The notes below the pieces were generated by a model. It searched no databases, was not told where the DNA came from, and saw only the letters and a program-made list of their open reading frames with translations. The translations under genes were made by a program, and so were the position numbers. A stretch of 64,000 nucleotides of DNA from assembly GCF_024323335.1 (NCBI RefSeq), contig NC_066585.1, forward strand, positions 339,451,346 to 339,515,345, written 5' to 3'. Below are positions 36,101 to 48,019 of this stretch, piece after piece. How positions within the stretch are numbered: position 1 is the stretch's first letter; each line of letters begins with the position of its first letter. The stretch comes from Lathyrus oleraceus (lineage: Eukaryota; Streptophyta; Magnoliopsida; Fabales; Fabaceae).

Positions 36101-38242
36101 GATTGTCTGAACTTTGTACTGATTAGTTTGATGTTTCCACAGGTACATAAGTTGCTTTAAGTTCATTTTGAACTTTGATTTGCTTGGTTGCTTAACCACT
36201 TATGTATAACCTCTCTTCTTCATGTAGTCTGGAAGACCTGTCTTGTTATGTGGGCAGGCACCTGTCTGAAGTCCTCCTTAAGAGGCAATGCTTGTGATTG
36301 TTTACTTTTTGTGCCAAGCAGGAAAAGTCCTCTTATGAGGCAATTGGCAGATAAAAGAGATGTGTAATCCATCTCCTGCTATTCAGTGTGTCATTCACCT
36401 TGCTCACACCATGTGTTGATGCATTGTGGATACTAACCCAAGATCTTATAGAGTCAATCACTTGTGGAGAAGAGTTCCAACTTTCTGAACTCCCACACCT
36501 TCTATTGTTTAAAGCTCTCCCAGGCCAGGGATAAGAGCTATGAGGCACACCCCTCATCTCCATTTCATCTGCTTCACCCTAACTCTCAATGTTAGGGTTA
36601 AGAGCTCATATTACCCCATTCCAGTTAACTGTAAAGTCTAACCTTGCTTGAGCCTTATTGCTTGTATATAGTGAGTGCTAATTGACTTGTTTGTCTGCTT
36701 ACTTGATTCATCTGTGCATATTTGCTTATGTGTGCCTCTGTGCATTTATCATCATTAATTGTACATAATTTCATGATCATTATTCATATCTTTGTAACAC
36801 CTTTGTTTGTCCATTGAGGAGTCAATTGTAAGTCCATTTATTGGCAGTTGTTTCCTATGATCTGGAAGGAGTTGGGACTAAGACCCTTTATTGGCATCCT
36901 ATTTCCTTGGAGTCGAGTGTAAGACCATTTATTGGCAACTTGTTTCCTCTTGCTTATTGTTTTGTTTTACTTGTTGTGTGTGAGGAGTCAATTGTAAGTC
37001 CATTTATTGGCATTTGTTTCCCATGATCATTCCTTGGAGATTGGTATAAGTCCAGTTGATTGGCATCCGGTATCCATCTTTTGTTTTGTTTTAGGAGATT
37101 AGTGTAAGTCCATTTATTGGCATCTGATATCCATGTTTTGTTTTGTGTTAGAAGATTGGTATAAGTCCATTGATTGGCATCTGGTATCCATGTTTGTTTG
37201 TGAGATTGGTGTAAGTCCATTGATTGACATCCGGTATCCATTTTACTTTGTTCATCTGTTATTGCTCATTGCCTATTCCAAAGGAATCACTTGGATCATC
37301 TACATATGATCTCAAGAGGTGAACATCTAAGAAGTTTTACCTCCCTCACCTTCCACCTTTTGTTTCTTTAAACCTCCATTTGCATGTTAACTCAAACTTG
37401 AAAACTATTGTGCAAACATTCTCATCTCTTTTCAAATTAGAAACCTAGGCCTTAAGCCTTTGATTTTCCAAACTTCATTTTCATAATACTTCTTTTGAAT
37501 TGAATTCTAATCATACTTTAACATCTTTTGTGAATAATCCTAATTGGTTAATTTCACTCATTCAATTGTTTTGTGGCTTTGTCCATTCTTGATAAGTTTT
37601 CATACATTAGCCATAGGTTTGATTTATCCTAGTTGGTTGATGTTAATCTCACCTTTTGTCCTTAGTGATTGAACTATAAGACTTCCTTGCTTATTATAGG
37701 GTTAACCCCTCACTAGCAAGTTGAAGCTTTTCTCACATGGTGGACTTGTTGTTTGTATAAGGTTGAGTTTTCTCCCGTGGATAACGAAAGACCTTAGGGC
37801 TTTTGTTTTAAAATGAACCCACTCATATTTTGGAAATCTTTTAGCCGAACTACGAGGTTTTGTTCCTGTAAAGATACGTAGGCAATGGTTATCCATCCAA
37901 ACACAAAAATAATAACTTGTATATTCTTTTCTCATCCCTTCAATCCATGTTTGCACAATAAATATTTCATAAATAAATAACATTTCGTACAACAAGTGTG
38001 AAAAGGGCTCCCTAGGAGTACCTAGGACGTTTTGGGTGCCTAACACCTTCCCATTGCGTAATTTACCCCTTACCCCGATCTCTGATCTTTTCATTGGTTT
38101 TCTATGTGTAAAACTTCTTAGGCTTTTGTTCGCTTTTTAGCCATTCCTTTGGATAAATAAAAGTGCGGTGGCGACTCGATTCTTTGTATGCTTTGCTTTT
38201 GATTTAGTTAATAAATCATAAAGTGACGAATACACCGCTACA
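33122..38242 (+). repeat. 5' LTR of element A
   Basis: 5121 bp, TGTAAGACCCC to CCGCTACA. It carries a TATATAAA box at 34257-34264, a telo-box-like AAACCCTAA at 34268-34276, and a tandem repeat region at 36829-37240 with 'gtaagtccatt(t/g)attggc' units. It retains about 98 bp near 35096-35200 that the 3' LTR lacks. A GTGGCGACTC motif at 38168-38177 near its end duplicates the start of the primer-binding site. The open frames inside are short and lack domains. Confidence 0.95.
34257..34276 (+). promoter_or_regulatory. TATA box with adjacent telo-box, A 5' LTR
   Basis: TATATAAA at 34257-34264 is followed by AAACCCTAA at 34268-34276. This is the likely core promoter for the element RNA. AAACCCTAA is a known plant promoter motif (telo-box); its role here is inference. 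Confidence 0.6.
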
Positions 38243-38248
38243 GAAAAG

Positions 38249-38265
38249 TGGCGACTCCACTGGGG
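38249..38265 (+). promoter_or_regulatory. primer-binding site of element A
   Basis: TGGCGACTCCACTGGGG starts six bases after the LTR end. It would pair with a tRNA 3' end, and tRNA-Arg is the published primer for Ogre. I have not compared it with a specific tRNA sequence. Confidence 0.8.
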
Positions 38266-39260
38266 AAACTCTCCTTGGTGGTATTGCCTACTTTTCACCC
38301 TTGTTGTGTGATATTGTTATTTGTTATGTGACATATTTCTGTACAATTTGGGATGACTGTATTGATTGTAATGATTGAATTGCTTGATATACAAGTGTTG
38401 TTTGCTTGGTGATCTCTGTGAGATGAGTTCTATACCCGAACTCGAGTGCACCTTAGGATAGGAGAATGGCATAGTCTTGTCGACTTGTGTGGAGTATTCC
38501 TTAGCAAGTTGACTTGCGAGTCCATTCACTTGGTGGAGGTCATGTTGGATTAATAATGTCACACAAGTTATTTGTGGTTAGGCATTATTCTTTCAATCAT
38601 GTGCCTTAGAAGCCAAGGACCTTAGTTTACCAAGCCCATCTTGGCCTATTTTTAGGACGTAGTGCGGAGGTCGTTCAGATGTCAGATCTGATGCGATTGT
38701 TACGCGATACTACACTCATAAGAGTCTCTCTTGAGAATATTTTCGGAATACAAGTATTCGTTCCTCCGATAATATTCGAAAGATGGGATGATGACTATGG
38801 GAACCTCTGGTAGAACATGTTCGGCAGGTTTAAACCCTAGTACACTCCCTTTGGGTGGTTCTTAATCGAGACTCCATGCTCGTGACTCTCAGCAAACCCG
38901 TGATTCATGGTTGAGTCGTTCAGATAACCTTAATATCAATGGAACCTGGGTGTCGATAAGGTGAAAACTATAATCCACCAAAATGGATGATTGATATTAA
39001 GTATGATTGAGCCGGTTCATGTACCGTTAATATCAATGGAACTTGGGTGTCGATAAGGTGTAAACCATAATCCACCAAAATGGATGATTGATATTAAGGA
39101 TACTATGAGCTTTCCCATGACCTTTGTCTGGTGTGCTTTGCTTGATCCTTGAGTGTGATTGCTGCATTCATGCATTCATGCATTCATCTGCATTCATGTC
39201 ATCAGAAAAATCAGAAAATTTTCAAGGAACTTAAAGGGTTTATTTGCAAAATTTTTAGAC
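38266..39260 (+). other. 5' leader of element A
   Basis: About 1 kb with no supported gene. It ends with the likely ORF1 start at 39261. It contains two copies of a hairpin-forming 97-bp unit (38930-39097). Confidence 0.7.
38930..39103 (+). repeat. tandem 97-bp units with 11-bp inverted repeats
   Basis: TTAATATCAAT at 38930-38940 pairs with ATTGATATTAA at 38990-39000. The same pair recurs at 39027-39037 and 39087-39097. The spacers share 'ggtgtcgataaggtg' and 'tccaccaaaatgga', which itself can form a small inner hairpin. Confidence 0.9.
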
Positions 39261-40709
39261 ATGGAAAGACCAAAAAGGCATACAAAGAAGTACAGCTTTC
39301 GACAACCCGATGTGAAAGAGTTAAGGAATCTGACATCCTATGTATTAGATCCCTTGGGTTTCAAAGCTCGTTATGGGAAGCTTCTGCCTCTGTTGACTAC
39401 TCAGGTTGAAGAAGGGTTGATGAGTACTTTGGCGCAGTTCTATGATCCTCTGTATCACTGCTTCTCTTTTCCGGACTTTCAGTTGTTACCTACGCTTGAG
39501 GAGTATGCTCATCTTATGGGTATTCCGATTCTGGATCAGGTGTCGTTCAGTGGCTTGGAGAGTATTCCGACTTCTCGAGAGATTGCAGACCTGTTGCACA
39601 TAGATGAATCCCTGATTAAAGCTCATATGACCACCAAAGGTGGAATCCGGGGTCTTCCTTCTGATTTCCTCGTCGCTCAAGCTACCGTTTATGGGAAGGC
39701 CATGAGTGAGGATGCCTTTGAGGCTTTATTTGTGCTGCTCATCTATGGTTTGGTATTGTTCCCCAACATCGACAAATTTGTGGATGTGAACGCCATTAGG
39801 ATCTTTTCTGTTCTTAATCCCGTTCCTACTCTGTTGGGTGATGCCTATTTCTCTTTGCATCTGAGGAATGCAAAGGGTGGAGGATTTATTGTGTGCTGTT
39901 TGCCTCTGTTGTATAAGTGGTTTATTTCTCACTTACCGCAGACGGTCGCTTTCAAGGAGAACAAGGGATATCTACGGTGGTCTACGAGACTTATGTCTCT
40001 CACTAATGATGATATCTCTTGGTATGATCGCGTGTATGATACAGTTCAGATTATTGATTATTGTGGTGAGTTCCCTAATGTGCCTCTTCTTGGTACGTGT
40101 GGTGGGATCAGCTACAACCCTATCTTAGCACGTCGTCAGCTTGGGTTCCCCCTAAAGGATAAACCTCATAACATTATGTTAGAAGGTGTGTTCTTTCAGG
40201 AGGGTAAAGATCCCCAAGGCCTGAAAGCCAGGATGGTCCACGCTTGGCGCAAGGTTCACAAGAAGGGTAGAAACGAGTTGGGTCCGAAGAACTGCATTGC
40301 TTTGGAGCCTTATACTTCTTGGGTCAGACAGAGAGCATCTGAGTATCTTATGCCGTATGATTATCCGAGACCTACACCGTTGGTTGTGGCTGGGCCTTCA
40401 ACCCTCCCTAACTAAGGCGTAGAGGAGTTGAGAGACGAAGACCTTTCACGTGCCTGGATCCGTGAAAGAGAAGAGTTGCTTCAGCAAATCAAGGAGAAGG
40501 ATGTCCTGATTGAATTTCTTGAGCATCAAGTGATCGATGATCCAAATGATACCTGGACTTCTCTGCTTCCTCAGTCTTCCAAGTTCTGGAAGAGGAAGTA
40601 TGATCGACTTGCTAAGGAGAAAGCGGATATGGAAGCAGCTTATGAGAGAGAGATCGAGAAGCTTTGTGTATCTCGTCTTCCAGCATCCCGAGCTTCTAGG
40701 GATCCATAG
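39261..40709 (+). pseudogene. element A ORF1, extra open frame before gag, one stop
   Basis: ORF1 is the Ogre-specific frame upstream of gag; its function is unknown. I chose ATG 39261 (MERPKRHTKKYSF) rather than the upstream ATG at 39159 because the residues before it look like translated leader. The protein (about 480 residues with the extension) has a globular part with YVLDPLGFKARYG and FSFPDFQLLPTLEEYAHLMG, resembling plant proteins with a DUF7745-like or plant-mobile-domain-like fold. The C-terminus (from about 40428) is Glu/Lys/Arg-rich and could be a coiled coil. A TAA at 40413-40415 interrupts the frame, which stays open on both sides to 40709. The family link is from memory of sequence style. 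Confidence 0.8.
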
Positions 40710-41009
40710 GATGTTTATTTTCCTTATCCCTTGTAATAATCAACAATGTTGTACTTCTTTGTCTTGAATATATATTTGATGAGATATTTTCCATATAAGA
40801 TTAAATGCTTTAAATATTCAAAAATTGCAAATAGAACCCTAAAAGTTCCTTGAAATTAAAACAAAGCATGTGCACGAGCATTACATGCATCATTTTGCAT
40901 AAGCAGGTTGTTCTGGTCTTCTTGTCTGTGGCCTAACTCTGTGCTCTTCATTTATTTTGAAGACAAGCTGACTCATCGGTACTATACCAGAACCAATTCT
41001 GCAAGAGTG
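40710..41009 (+). other. spacer between ORF1 and gag, element A
   Basis: AT-rich, no independent gene. The gag frame is open from 40908 and carries THRYYTRTN just before ATG 41010. The sequence TTTTGCATAAGCAG ending at 40910 looks like a splice acceptor. Whether translation starts upstream of 41010 is open. Confidence 0.5.
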
Positions 41010-44000
41010 ATGGATCAACTTGAACAAGAGAACAGAGAGCTGAAGGAAGAGGTTGCTAGATTGAGTGCTCTGATGGAGCAATTCTTGGCTGCTCAGAATC
41101 AACCGTCTCCACCTCCTGCAACTCCTCCCCAGAGGACTGTTATATCAAAGGTTGTGTCTTCAACTGTGCCAGCTGCCAGTGCCCACTTCATGCCAGCCAT
41201 GCCAGCCGGGTTTCCGTGGGGTATGCCTCCAGGTTTTATGCCTGATATTCCAGCTCCTACTTTTGCTTCCATGCCGGCATCTAGCCCGGTCCTTGCTATG
41301 CCTCCTCCTGTCGTGCATACCACTCCCAGGGTAGACGACACCATCTATCATTCTGAGCCGTCTGAGGGCCCAGATGTTAATGTGAAGATGGAAGTTATGA
41401 ATGACCAATTCCTCGAACTCCGCGAGGAATTGAAGACCCTCCGAGGGAAAGATTTGTTCGGCAAGTCTGCTGTTGAACTATGCTTGGTTCACGGTGTTAA
41501 GATACCCGTCAAATTCAAAGTCCCTGACTTTGAGAAATATAAGGGGAATACCTACCCTCTCAGCCACATGGTTATGTACGCCAGGAAAATGTCTACTCAG
41601 ACTGATAATGATCAACTTCTGATTCATTATTTTCAGGATAGTTTGTCTGGTGCAGCTCTTCGTTGGTATATGAGCCTTGATAGTGCAAACATCCGATCCT
41701 TCAACGATCTTGGCGAAGCCTTCGTCAAACAATACAAATATAATATTGATATGGCTCCTGACCGCGATCAACTCAGAGCCATGTCTCAGAAGGATAAAGA
41801 GACATTCAAGGAGTACGCCCAGAGGTGGCGAGGGTTAGCAGCTCAGATTACTCCTCCGCTGGAAGAGAAGGAGATGACTAAGATCTTTTTGAAGACTCTT
41901 AGTTCCTTTTATTATGAGCGGATGGTTGCGAGTGCTCCCTCTGATTTCACCGAAATGGTGAATATGGGGATGCGTTTGGAGGAAGGTGTCCGTGAAGGAC
42001 GGTTGACTAAAGATGAAGGCTCTTCTAAACGATATGGGGCGTTTAAGAAGAAAGATGGGGAGGCACATGCTGTGCAATCCCATGATAAACCTAGAAGACC
42101 CTCTGCCAAGAGGAAGCCTGTGCGTCATGCCAACAATCAGCATCAGGTGGCTCATATAGCACTTGTCTTCAGAGACAACAATCAGCATCAGCAACAACCT
42201 CAGTATCAACAGCAACATCGTCCACAGCAACAGGCTTACCAGCCTCGTGGCAGCACCAGTAATCAGGCCAATTTGAATTATAATAGGAAAAAGATCACTT
42301 TTGATCCTATTCCTATGTCATATGCTGAGTTATATCCTTCTCTATTGGAGCGGAAACTGGTTACTCCCAGAGAGCCTCCGGCTGTACCTGCTAACCCGCA
42401 GTGGTGGTACAAGCCAGATCAACATTGTGTTTATCACTCCGGTGCTCCCGGTCACAACATTGAAAACTGCTATCCGTTGAAAACCAAGGTTCAAGACCTT
42501 ATGAGGTGCGGCATTCTGAGCTTCGAGGACTCAGGCCCAAATGTTACGAAGAACCCATTGCCCGAGCATGGGAAATCAGTGAACATGGTTCAGGGTTGCC
42601 CTGGCAAGTATAAAGTCAAATATGTGAGCCATATTCGACAGTCATTGGTCGAGTTGCATCGTCTGCTGTGTCAGTACAGTCATATGGAGCACGACCATGA
42701 CAGATGCCGCATCTGTTCTGTTAATAGATTGGGTTGTCGCCAAGTGCGAAGAGAGCTGCAAGAGCTGTTGGATGAGGGTACCATTGAGATTCTGCAGAAT
42801 CGAAATGTTGATGAAGACGAACCAGAAGTAAATGTGATTTCTCCTGTGTTCAAATTGCCCGAGCCTGTTGTCATCCGTTATGATGGTAGCAAGCCGAAGG
42901 TCTCTCCTTCTTTGGTAATCAAGCCTGCAGGCCCTGTGCCTTATTCTTCGGATAGAGCAATTCCCTTCCGATATAATCCCGTTGCTGTTGAAGATGGGAA
43001 AGAAGTGTCGTTGCCTTCAACTTCTGTGGTGAATATTGCTGATGTGAGCGGGTTGACCCGGAGTGGTCGCGTGTTTTCAGCACCTAAGCCTCAAGCTAGA
43101 GCTGTTGCTTCTGATTCTGCTGAGCGCCCGGTTGGGACTGCAGTGAACGTTCAGAATCTGGAACTTGCTGTTGCCAAACCCTCCTCTGTACAAAAGACTC
43201 CTGCTTCTTCTGTTGGCCCGAGTGGCATTGTGAATGAAGAATGTGATGAGATGCTGAAGCTCATCAAGAAGAGTGAGTACAACGTTGTAGACCAGCTTCT
43301 ACAAACGCCGGCCAAGATCTCCGTGCTATCTTTACTTCTGAATTCAGAACCCCATAGGGAGGCTCTGCAGAAGGTATTGGATCTGGCCTATGTTGATCAT
43401 GATGTCACAATTGAACAGTTTGACAGTATAGTTGCAAACATCACTGCTTGTAACACTTTGAGTTTCTGTGACGCTGATCTCCCTGAGGAGGGAAGAGACC
43501 ATAACATGGCTTTACATATTTCCATGAACTGCAAGACTGACGCCATGTCCAACGTGCTGGTGGACACTGGGTCATCTTTGAATGTATTGTCGAAGACCAC
43601 TCTCTCAAGATTGTCATATCAGGGGCCTCCCATGAGGCAGAGTGGTGTTGTTGTGAAGGCTTTTGATGGGTCACGTAAGACTGTGATTGGGGAAGTTGAT
43701 CTCCCAATCAAGATTGGACCAAGTGATTTCCAAGTTACCTTTCAGGTTATGGATATCCACCCATCTTATAGCTGTCTCCTTGGTAGACCATGGATTCACG
43801 AGGCTGGCGCCGTGACATCCACCCTACACCAGAAGCTGAAATTCGTCAAGAATAAGAAACTGGTCGTGGTAGGGGGAGAAAAGGATCTCCTGGTTAGCCA
43901 CTTGTCTTATTTCTCATATATTGATGTTGAGGATGAAGTTGGAACTCCTTTCCAAGCTTTATCTATTGCTGAGCCGATTGAGAAGAAGTCTCCTTCATTT

Positions 44001-44290
44001 GCTTCCTACCGAGATGCGAAACTGGCCATTGAATGTGGTGTAGTTGCTGGTTTAGGGAAGATGATCGAGCTTGAAGACAATAAATCCCGGGCTGGCATTG
44101 GCTATTCTTCTGGGGCATTCAACAAGCAAGGACTGTTCAAGAGTGGAGATTTCATCCATGCTGATCAAGCTGAAGAAGCTGCTGCTATCTTGGAAGAGGA
44201 TGCAGAGGATTTGAGCAACTTTGTTATCCCTGGTGGTGTCTGCCATAATTGGGTCGCTGTGGATGTTCCTACGGTCATTCATAAGTCAGC
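41010..44290 (+). CDS. element A gag-protease
   Basis: Gag packages the RNA; the aspartic protease would process the polyprotein. The start MDQLEQENRELKEEVARL begins a coiled coil and matches the start of gag in element B. Then come a Pro/Ala-rich stretch, the retrotransposon gag domain (KVPDFEKYKG, IHYFQDSLSGAALRWYM, FKEYAQRWRG), a Gln/His-rich region, the single knuckle with HSGAPGHNIENC near 42430-42470, a linker, and the protease with LVDTGSSLNVLS (active Asp near 43563) and CLLGRPWIHEAGAV. The frame has no internal stop, unlike ORF1 and pol. It ends by reading into the putative intron, where an in-frame TAA at 44292 would stop unspliced translation, giving Gag-Pro of about 1,094 residues. 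Confidence 0.93.
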
Positions 44291-44556
44291 GTAATTTGTT
44301 CACTTTGTTCAAAACCCTTCTCCCATGCCAAAAGGAGAAGTGATGACATTGTTGGCAGCATTTATACAATGATATTTCGTTCAATTAATGCATTGTTAAA
44401 CATTTGTTTTTCCATTTGTTTTCACTTTTTGCTTTTGCATGAAATTGGTGATCACAAAAAACCCTAAAAACAAGAATAAAAGCAACCTTTTCATCTGCAT
44501 AATGGTTTGCTTGTTTAAATTCTAAAGTTTTTTTATTAACTAAAATCATTATGCAG
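44291..44556 (+). other. putative intron between protease and RT, element A
   Basis: Donor GTAATT at 44291, acceptor TTATGCAG ending at 44556, with a T-rich tract and a TTAAC branch-like site before it (266 bp). Splicing would join the gag-pro and pol frames with a phase-2 split codon. Unspliced RNA ends translation at the TAA at 44292. A sense AATAAA lies at 44475-44480. The equivalent introns of B and C share donor and phase. Confidence 0.8.
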
Positions 44557-47500
44557 GTTGATTCTAAAACCCATTGAACATAATGATCCAACGCCATCTC
44601 CCAATTTTGAGTTCCCTGTATTTGAGGCAGAGGAAGATGATGTTGAAGGGATTCCTGATGAGATTACCCGTCTCCTTGAGCACGAGAAGAAGATCATTCA
44701 GCCGCATCTCGAAGATCTGGAAACAGTCAACTTGGGGTCTGAAGATTGTGTTCGTATGGTGAAGATTGGGGCACTTCTTGAAGAGTCTGTCAAGAAGGGG
44801 TTGATCAGTTTGCTACGAGAATATTCCGATATCTTTGCTTGGTCGTATGAAGACATGCCGGGTCTAGATACATATATTGTGCAACATTTCCTGCCTTTGA
44901 AGCCTGAGTGCGTGCCTGTGAAGCAGAAGCTCAGAAGAACTCATCCAGATATGGCAGTGAAGATCAAAGAGGAGGTTCAGAAGCAAATTGATGCGGGGTT
45001 TCTGGTGACTTCTACATATCCTCAATGGGTGGCCAATATTGTGCCTGTGCCTAAGAAGGACGGAAAAGTCCGTATGTGTGTTGATTACAGAGATTTGAAT
45101 AAGGCTATTCCTAAAGATGATTTTCCTCTACCACACATTGATATGTTGGTAGACAATACAACTAAATTCGAAGTCTTTTCCTTTATGGACGGATTTTCCG
45201 GTTATAATCAAATCAAGATGGCACCCGAAGATATGGAGAAGACAACATTCATCACACCTTGGGGAACATTCTGTTATCGAGTGATGCCCTTCGGTTTGAA
45301 GAACGCCGGAGCCACGTATCAATGAGCTATGACTACTCTGTTTCATGATATGATGCACAAGGAGATAGAGGTCTATGTTGATGATATGATTGCTAAGTCC
45401 CGAACGGAAGTTGAACATGTTGAGCATTTGTTGAAGCTTTTTCAGTGTTTGAGGAAGTTTAGGCTTCGTCTGAATCCGAACAAATGTTCATTTGGAGTCC
45501 GTTCCGGCAAGTTGTTGGGTTTTGTTGTCAGCGAGAGAGGTATTGAAGTTGATCCTGTAAAGGTCAAAGCAATACAAGAGATGCCTGCGCCCAAAACTGA
45601 AAAGCAAGTCTGAGGTTTTCTTGGCCGCTTGAACTATATTTCTAGATTTATATCCCACATGACTGCCACATGTGCGCCGATATTCAAGCTCCTCCGGAAA
45701 GATCAATCTCATGATTGGACCGAAGATTGCCAGAAAGCTTTCGACAGTATCAAAGAGTATCTGTCTGAACCTCCGGTCTTGTCTCCGCCTGTAGAAGGAA
45801 GGCCTCTGATCATGTATTTGACTGTTCTTGAAGACTCGATGGGTTATGTACTCGGTCAGCGAGATGAATCAGGGAAGAAAGAATCTGTTATCTACTACCT
45901 CAATAAGAAGTTTACTGATTGTGAGTCTCGATACTCTATGCTTGAGAAGACGTGTTGTGCTTTGGCTTGGGCTGCTAAGCGTTTGCGCCAGTACATGATA
46001 AATCATACAACTTGGTTGATATCCAGAATGGATCCAATCAAGTATATTTTCGAGAAGCCTGCTTTAACTGGGAGGATTGCCCGTTGGCAGATGTTGTTGT
46101 CTAAGTATGATATCGAGTATCGAGCTCAGAAAGCTATCAAAGGTAGTATCTTGGCTGACCATTTAGCGCACCAGCCGATTGAAGATCATCAGTCTGTTCA
46201 GTACGACTTCCCCGACGAGGAGATTCTGTATTTGAAAATGAAAGATTGTGATGAGCCTACACTTGATGAAGGTCCGGAACCTGGTTCCAGATGGACGATG
46301 GTGTTTGATGGCGCTGTAAATCAGTCCGGAAATGGAATTGGGGCAGTAATCATTACTCCTCATGGCACGCATATTCCGTTTACAGCAAGGCTAACTTTCA
46401 AATGCACGAATAACATGGCTGAGTATGAAGCCTGCATTATGGGATTAGAAGAGTGTATTGATTTGAGAATCAAACATCTCGATGTGTATGGTGATTCGGC
46501 CCTAATTGTCAATCAGATCAAGGGAGAATGGGAGACGAATCAGCCAGGTCTCATTCCGTATAGAGATTATGCGAGGAGGATTTCAACGTTCTTTACAGAG
46601 GTTGACTTTCATCATATTCCTCGAGAAGATAATCGGATGGCAGATGCGCTTGCTACGCTTGCTTCCATGATTGTAGTCAAGTATTGGAACGAAGTTCCCA
46701 ACATCTCTGTGATGCGCTTGGATAGACCAGCTCACGTGTTTGCAGTTGAAGAAGTAAATGATGACAAGCCTTGGTATTTTGATATCAAGAATTTCCTCCA
46801 GAACCAGGTCTACCCGCCTGGGGCATCTGTGAAAGATAGGAAAACTTTGAGAAGGTTGTCAGGCAGTTTCTACCTCAGTGGTGAAGTACTGTATAAGAGA
46901 AATTTTGATATAGTTTTGCTCAGATGCGTGGATAGACACGAAGCAAACCTGTTGATGACTGAGGTCCATGAGGGTTCATTTGGTACTCATTCCAATGGAC
47001 ATGCCATGGCAAGAAAGATGTTGAGAGCAGGCTACTATTGGCTGACAATGGAGTCTGACTGCTGCAAATATGTGAAGAAATGTCACAAGTGTCAGATTTA
47101 TGCGGATAAGATTCATATTCCTCCGACACTTCTGAATGTGATTTCATCACCATGGCCTTTCTCTATGTGGGGAATCGACATGATCGGTATGATTGAACCG
47201 AAAGCGTCCAATGGGCACAGGTTTATTCTCGTAGCAATTGATTACTTCACCAAATGGGTTGAAGCCGCTTCGTATGCGAATGTGACCAGGCAGGTGGTTG
47301 TGAAGTTTATCAAGAACCAACTGATTTGCCGTTATGGTGTGCCAGATAAGATCATTACTGATAATGGATCTAATCTGAATAACAAGATGATGGAAGAATT
47401 GTGCGCTGAGTTCAAGATTGCACATCATAACTCCTCTCCTTACAGACCAAAGATGAATGGGGTTGTTGAAGCTGCTAATAAGAATATCAAGAAGATTATC

Positions 47501-48019
47501 CAGAAGATGACAGTTACGTACAAAGATTGACATGAGATGCTGCCATTTGCTTTGTATGGTTATCGTACATCTGTCCGCACTTCAACAGGGGCAACTTCTT
47601 TCTCTCTTGTTTACGGCATGGAGGTTGTTCTCCCAGTAGAGGTGGAGATCCCATCAATGAGAGTCTTGATGGAAGCCAAGTTGACTGATGCTGAATGGAT
47701 TCAGAGTCGTTATGACCAGCTGAATTTGATTGAAGAAAAGCGATTGACTGCCATGTGCCATGGTCAGTTATATCAGCAGAGAATGAAGAAAGCATTCGAT
47801 AAGAAGGTCAAGCCTCGTGTGTTCCGAGAAGGTGACCTCGTGCTCAAGAAAGTCTTGTATTTCGCGCCCGATTCCAGGGGCAAGTGGACTCCAAACTATG
47901 AAGGTCCATATGTTGTTAAGAGAGCCTTTTCAGGCGGAGCTTTGATGCTTACAACAATGGATGGGGAGGATTTCACTCGTCCTGTGAATTCAGATGCAGT
48001 CAAGAAATACTTTGCCTAA
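44557..48019 (+). pseudogene. element A pol (RT, RNase H, second RNase H, integrase), three stops
   Basis: The frame from 44557 to the TAA at 48017-48019 encodes the enzymes for reverse transcription and integration. RT: pre-RT FAWSYEDMPGLD, VDYRDLN, and YVDD at 45374-45385. RNase H follows (CALAWAAKRLRQYM near 45957-46000). Then a second RNase H (MVFDGAVNQSGNGIG, about 46297 on; AEYEACIMGLEEC; ADALATLASM). Integrase: zinc finger (H-H-C-C, 46970-47100) and core with Asp 47177-47179, Asp 47360-47362 and Glu 47468-47470, a D-35-E spacing. TGA codons stop the frame at 45323-45325, 45611-45613 and 47528-47530; homologous copies have Arg, Arg and Trp there. Dual RNase H is typical of the Tat lineage. 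Confidence 0.95.

Noticed and set aside
41010..48019. A host gene captured between the LTRs of A
   Set aside because: Every frame matches standard retrotransposon functions (gag, protease, RT, RNase H, integrase); only ORF1 upstream is unusual.
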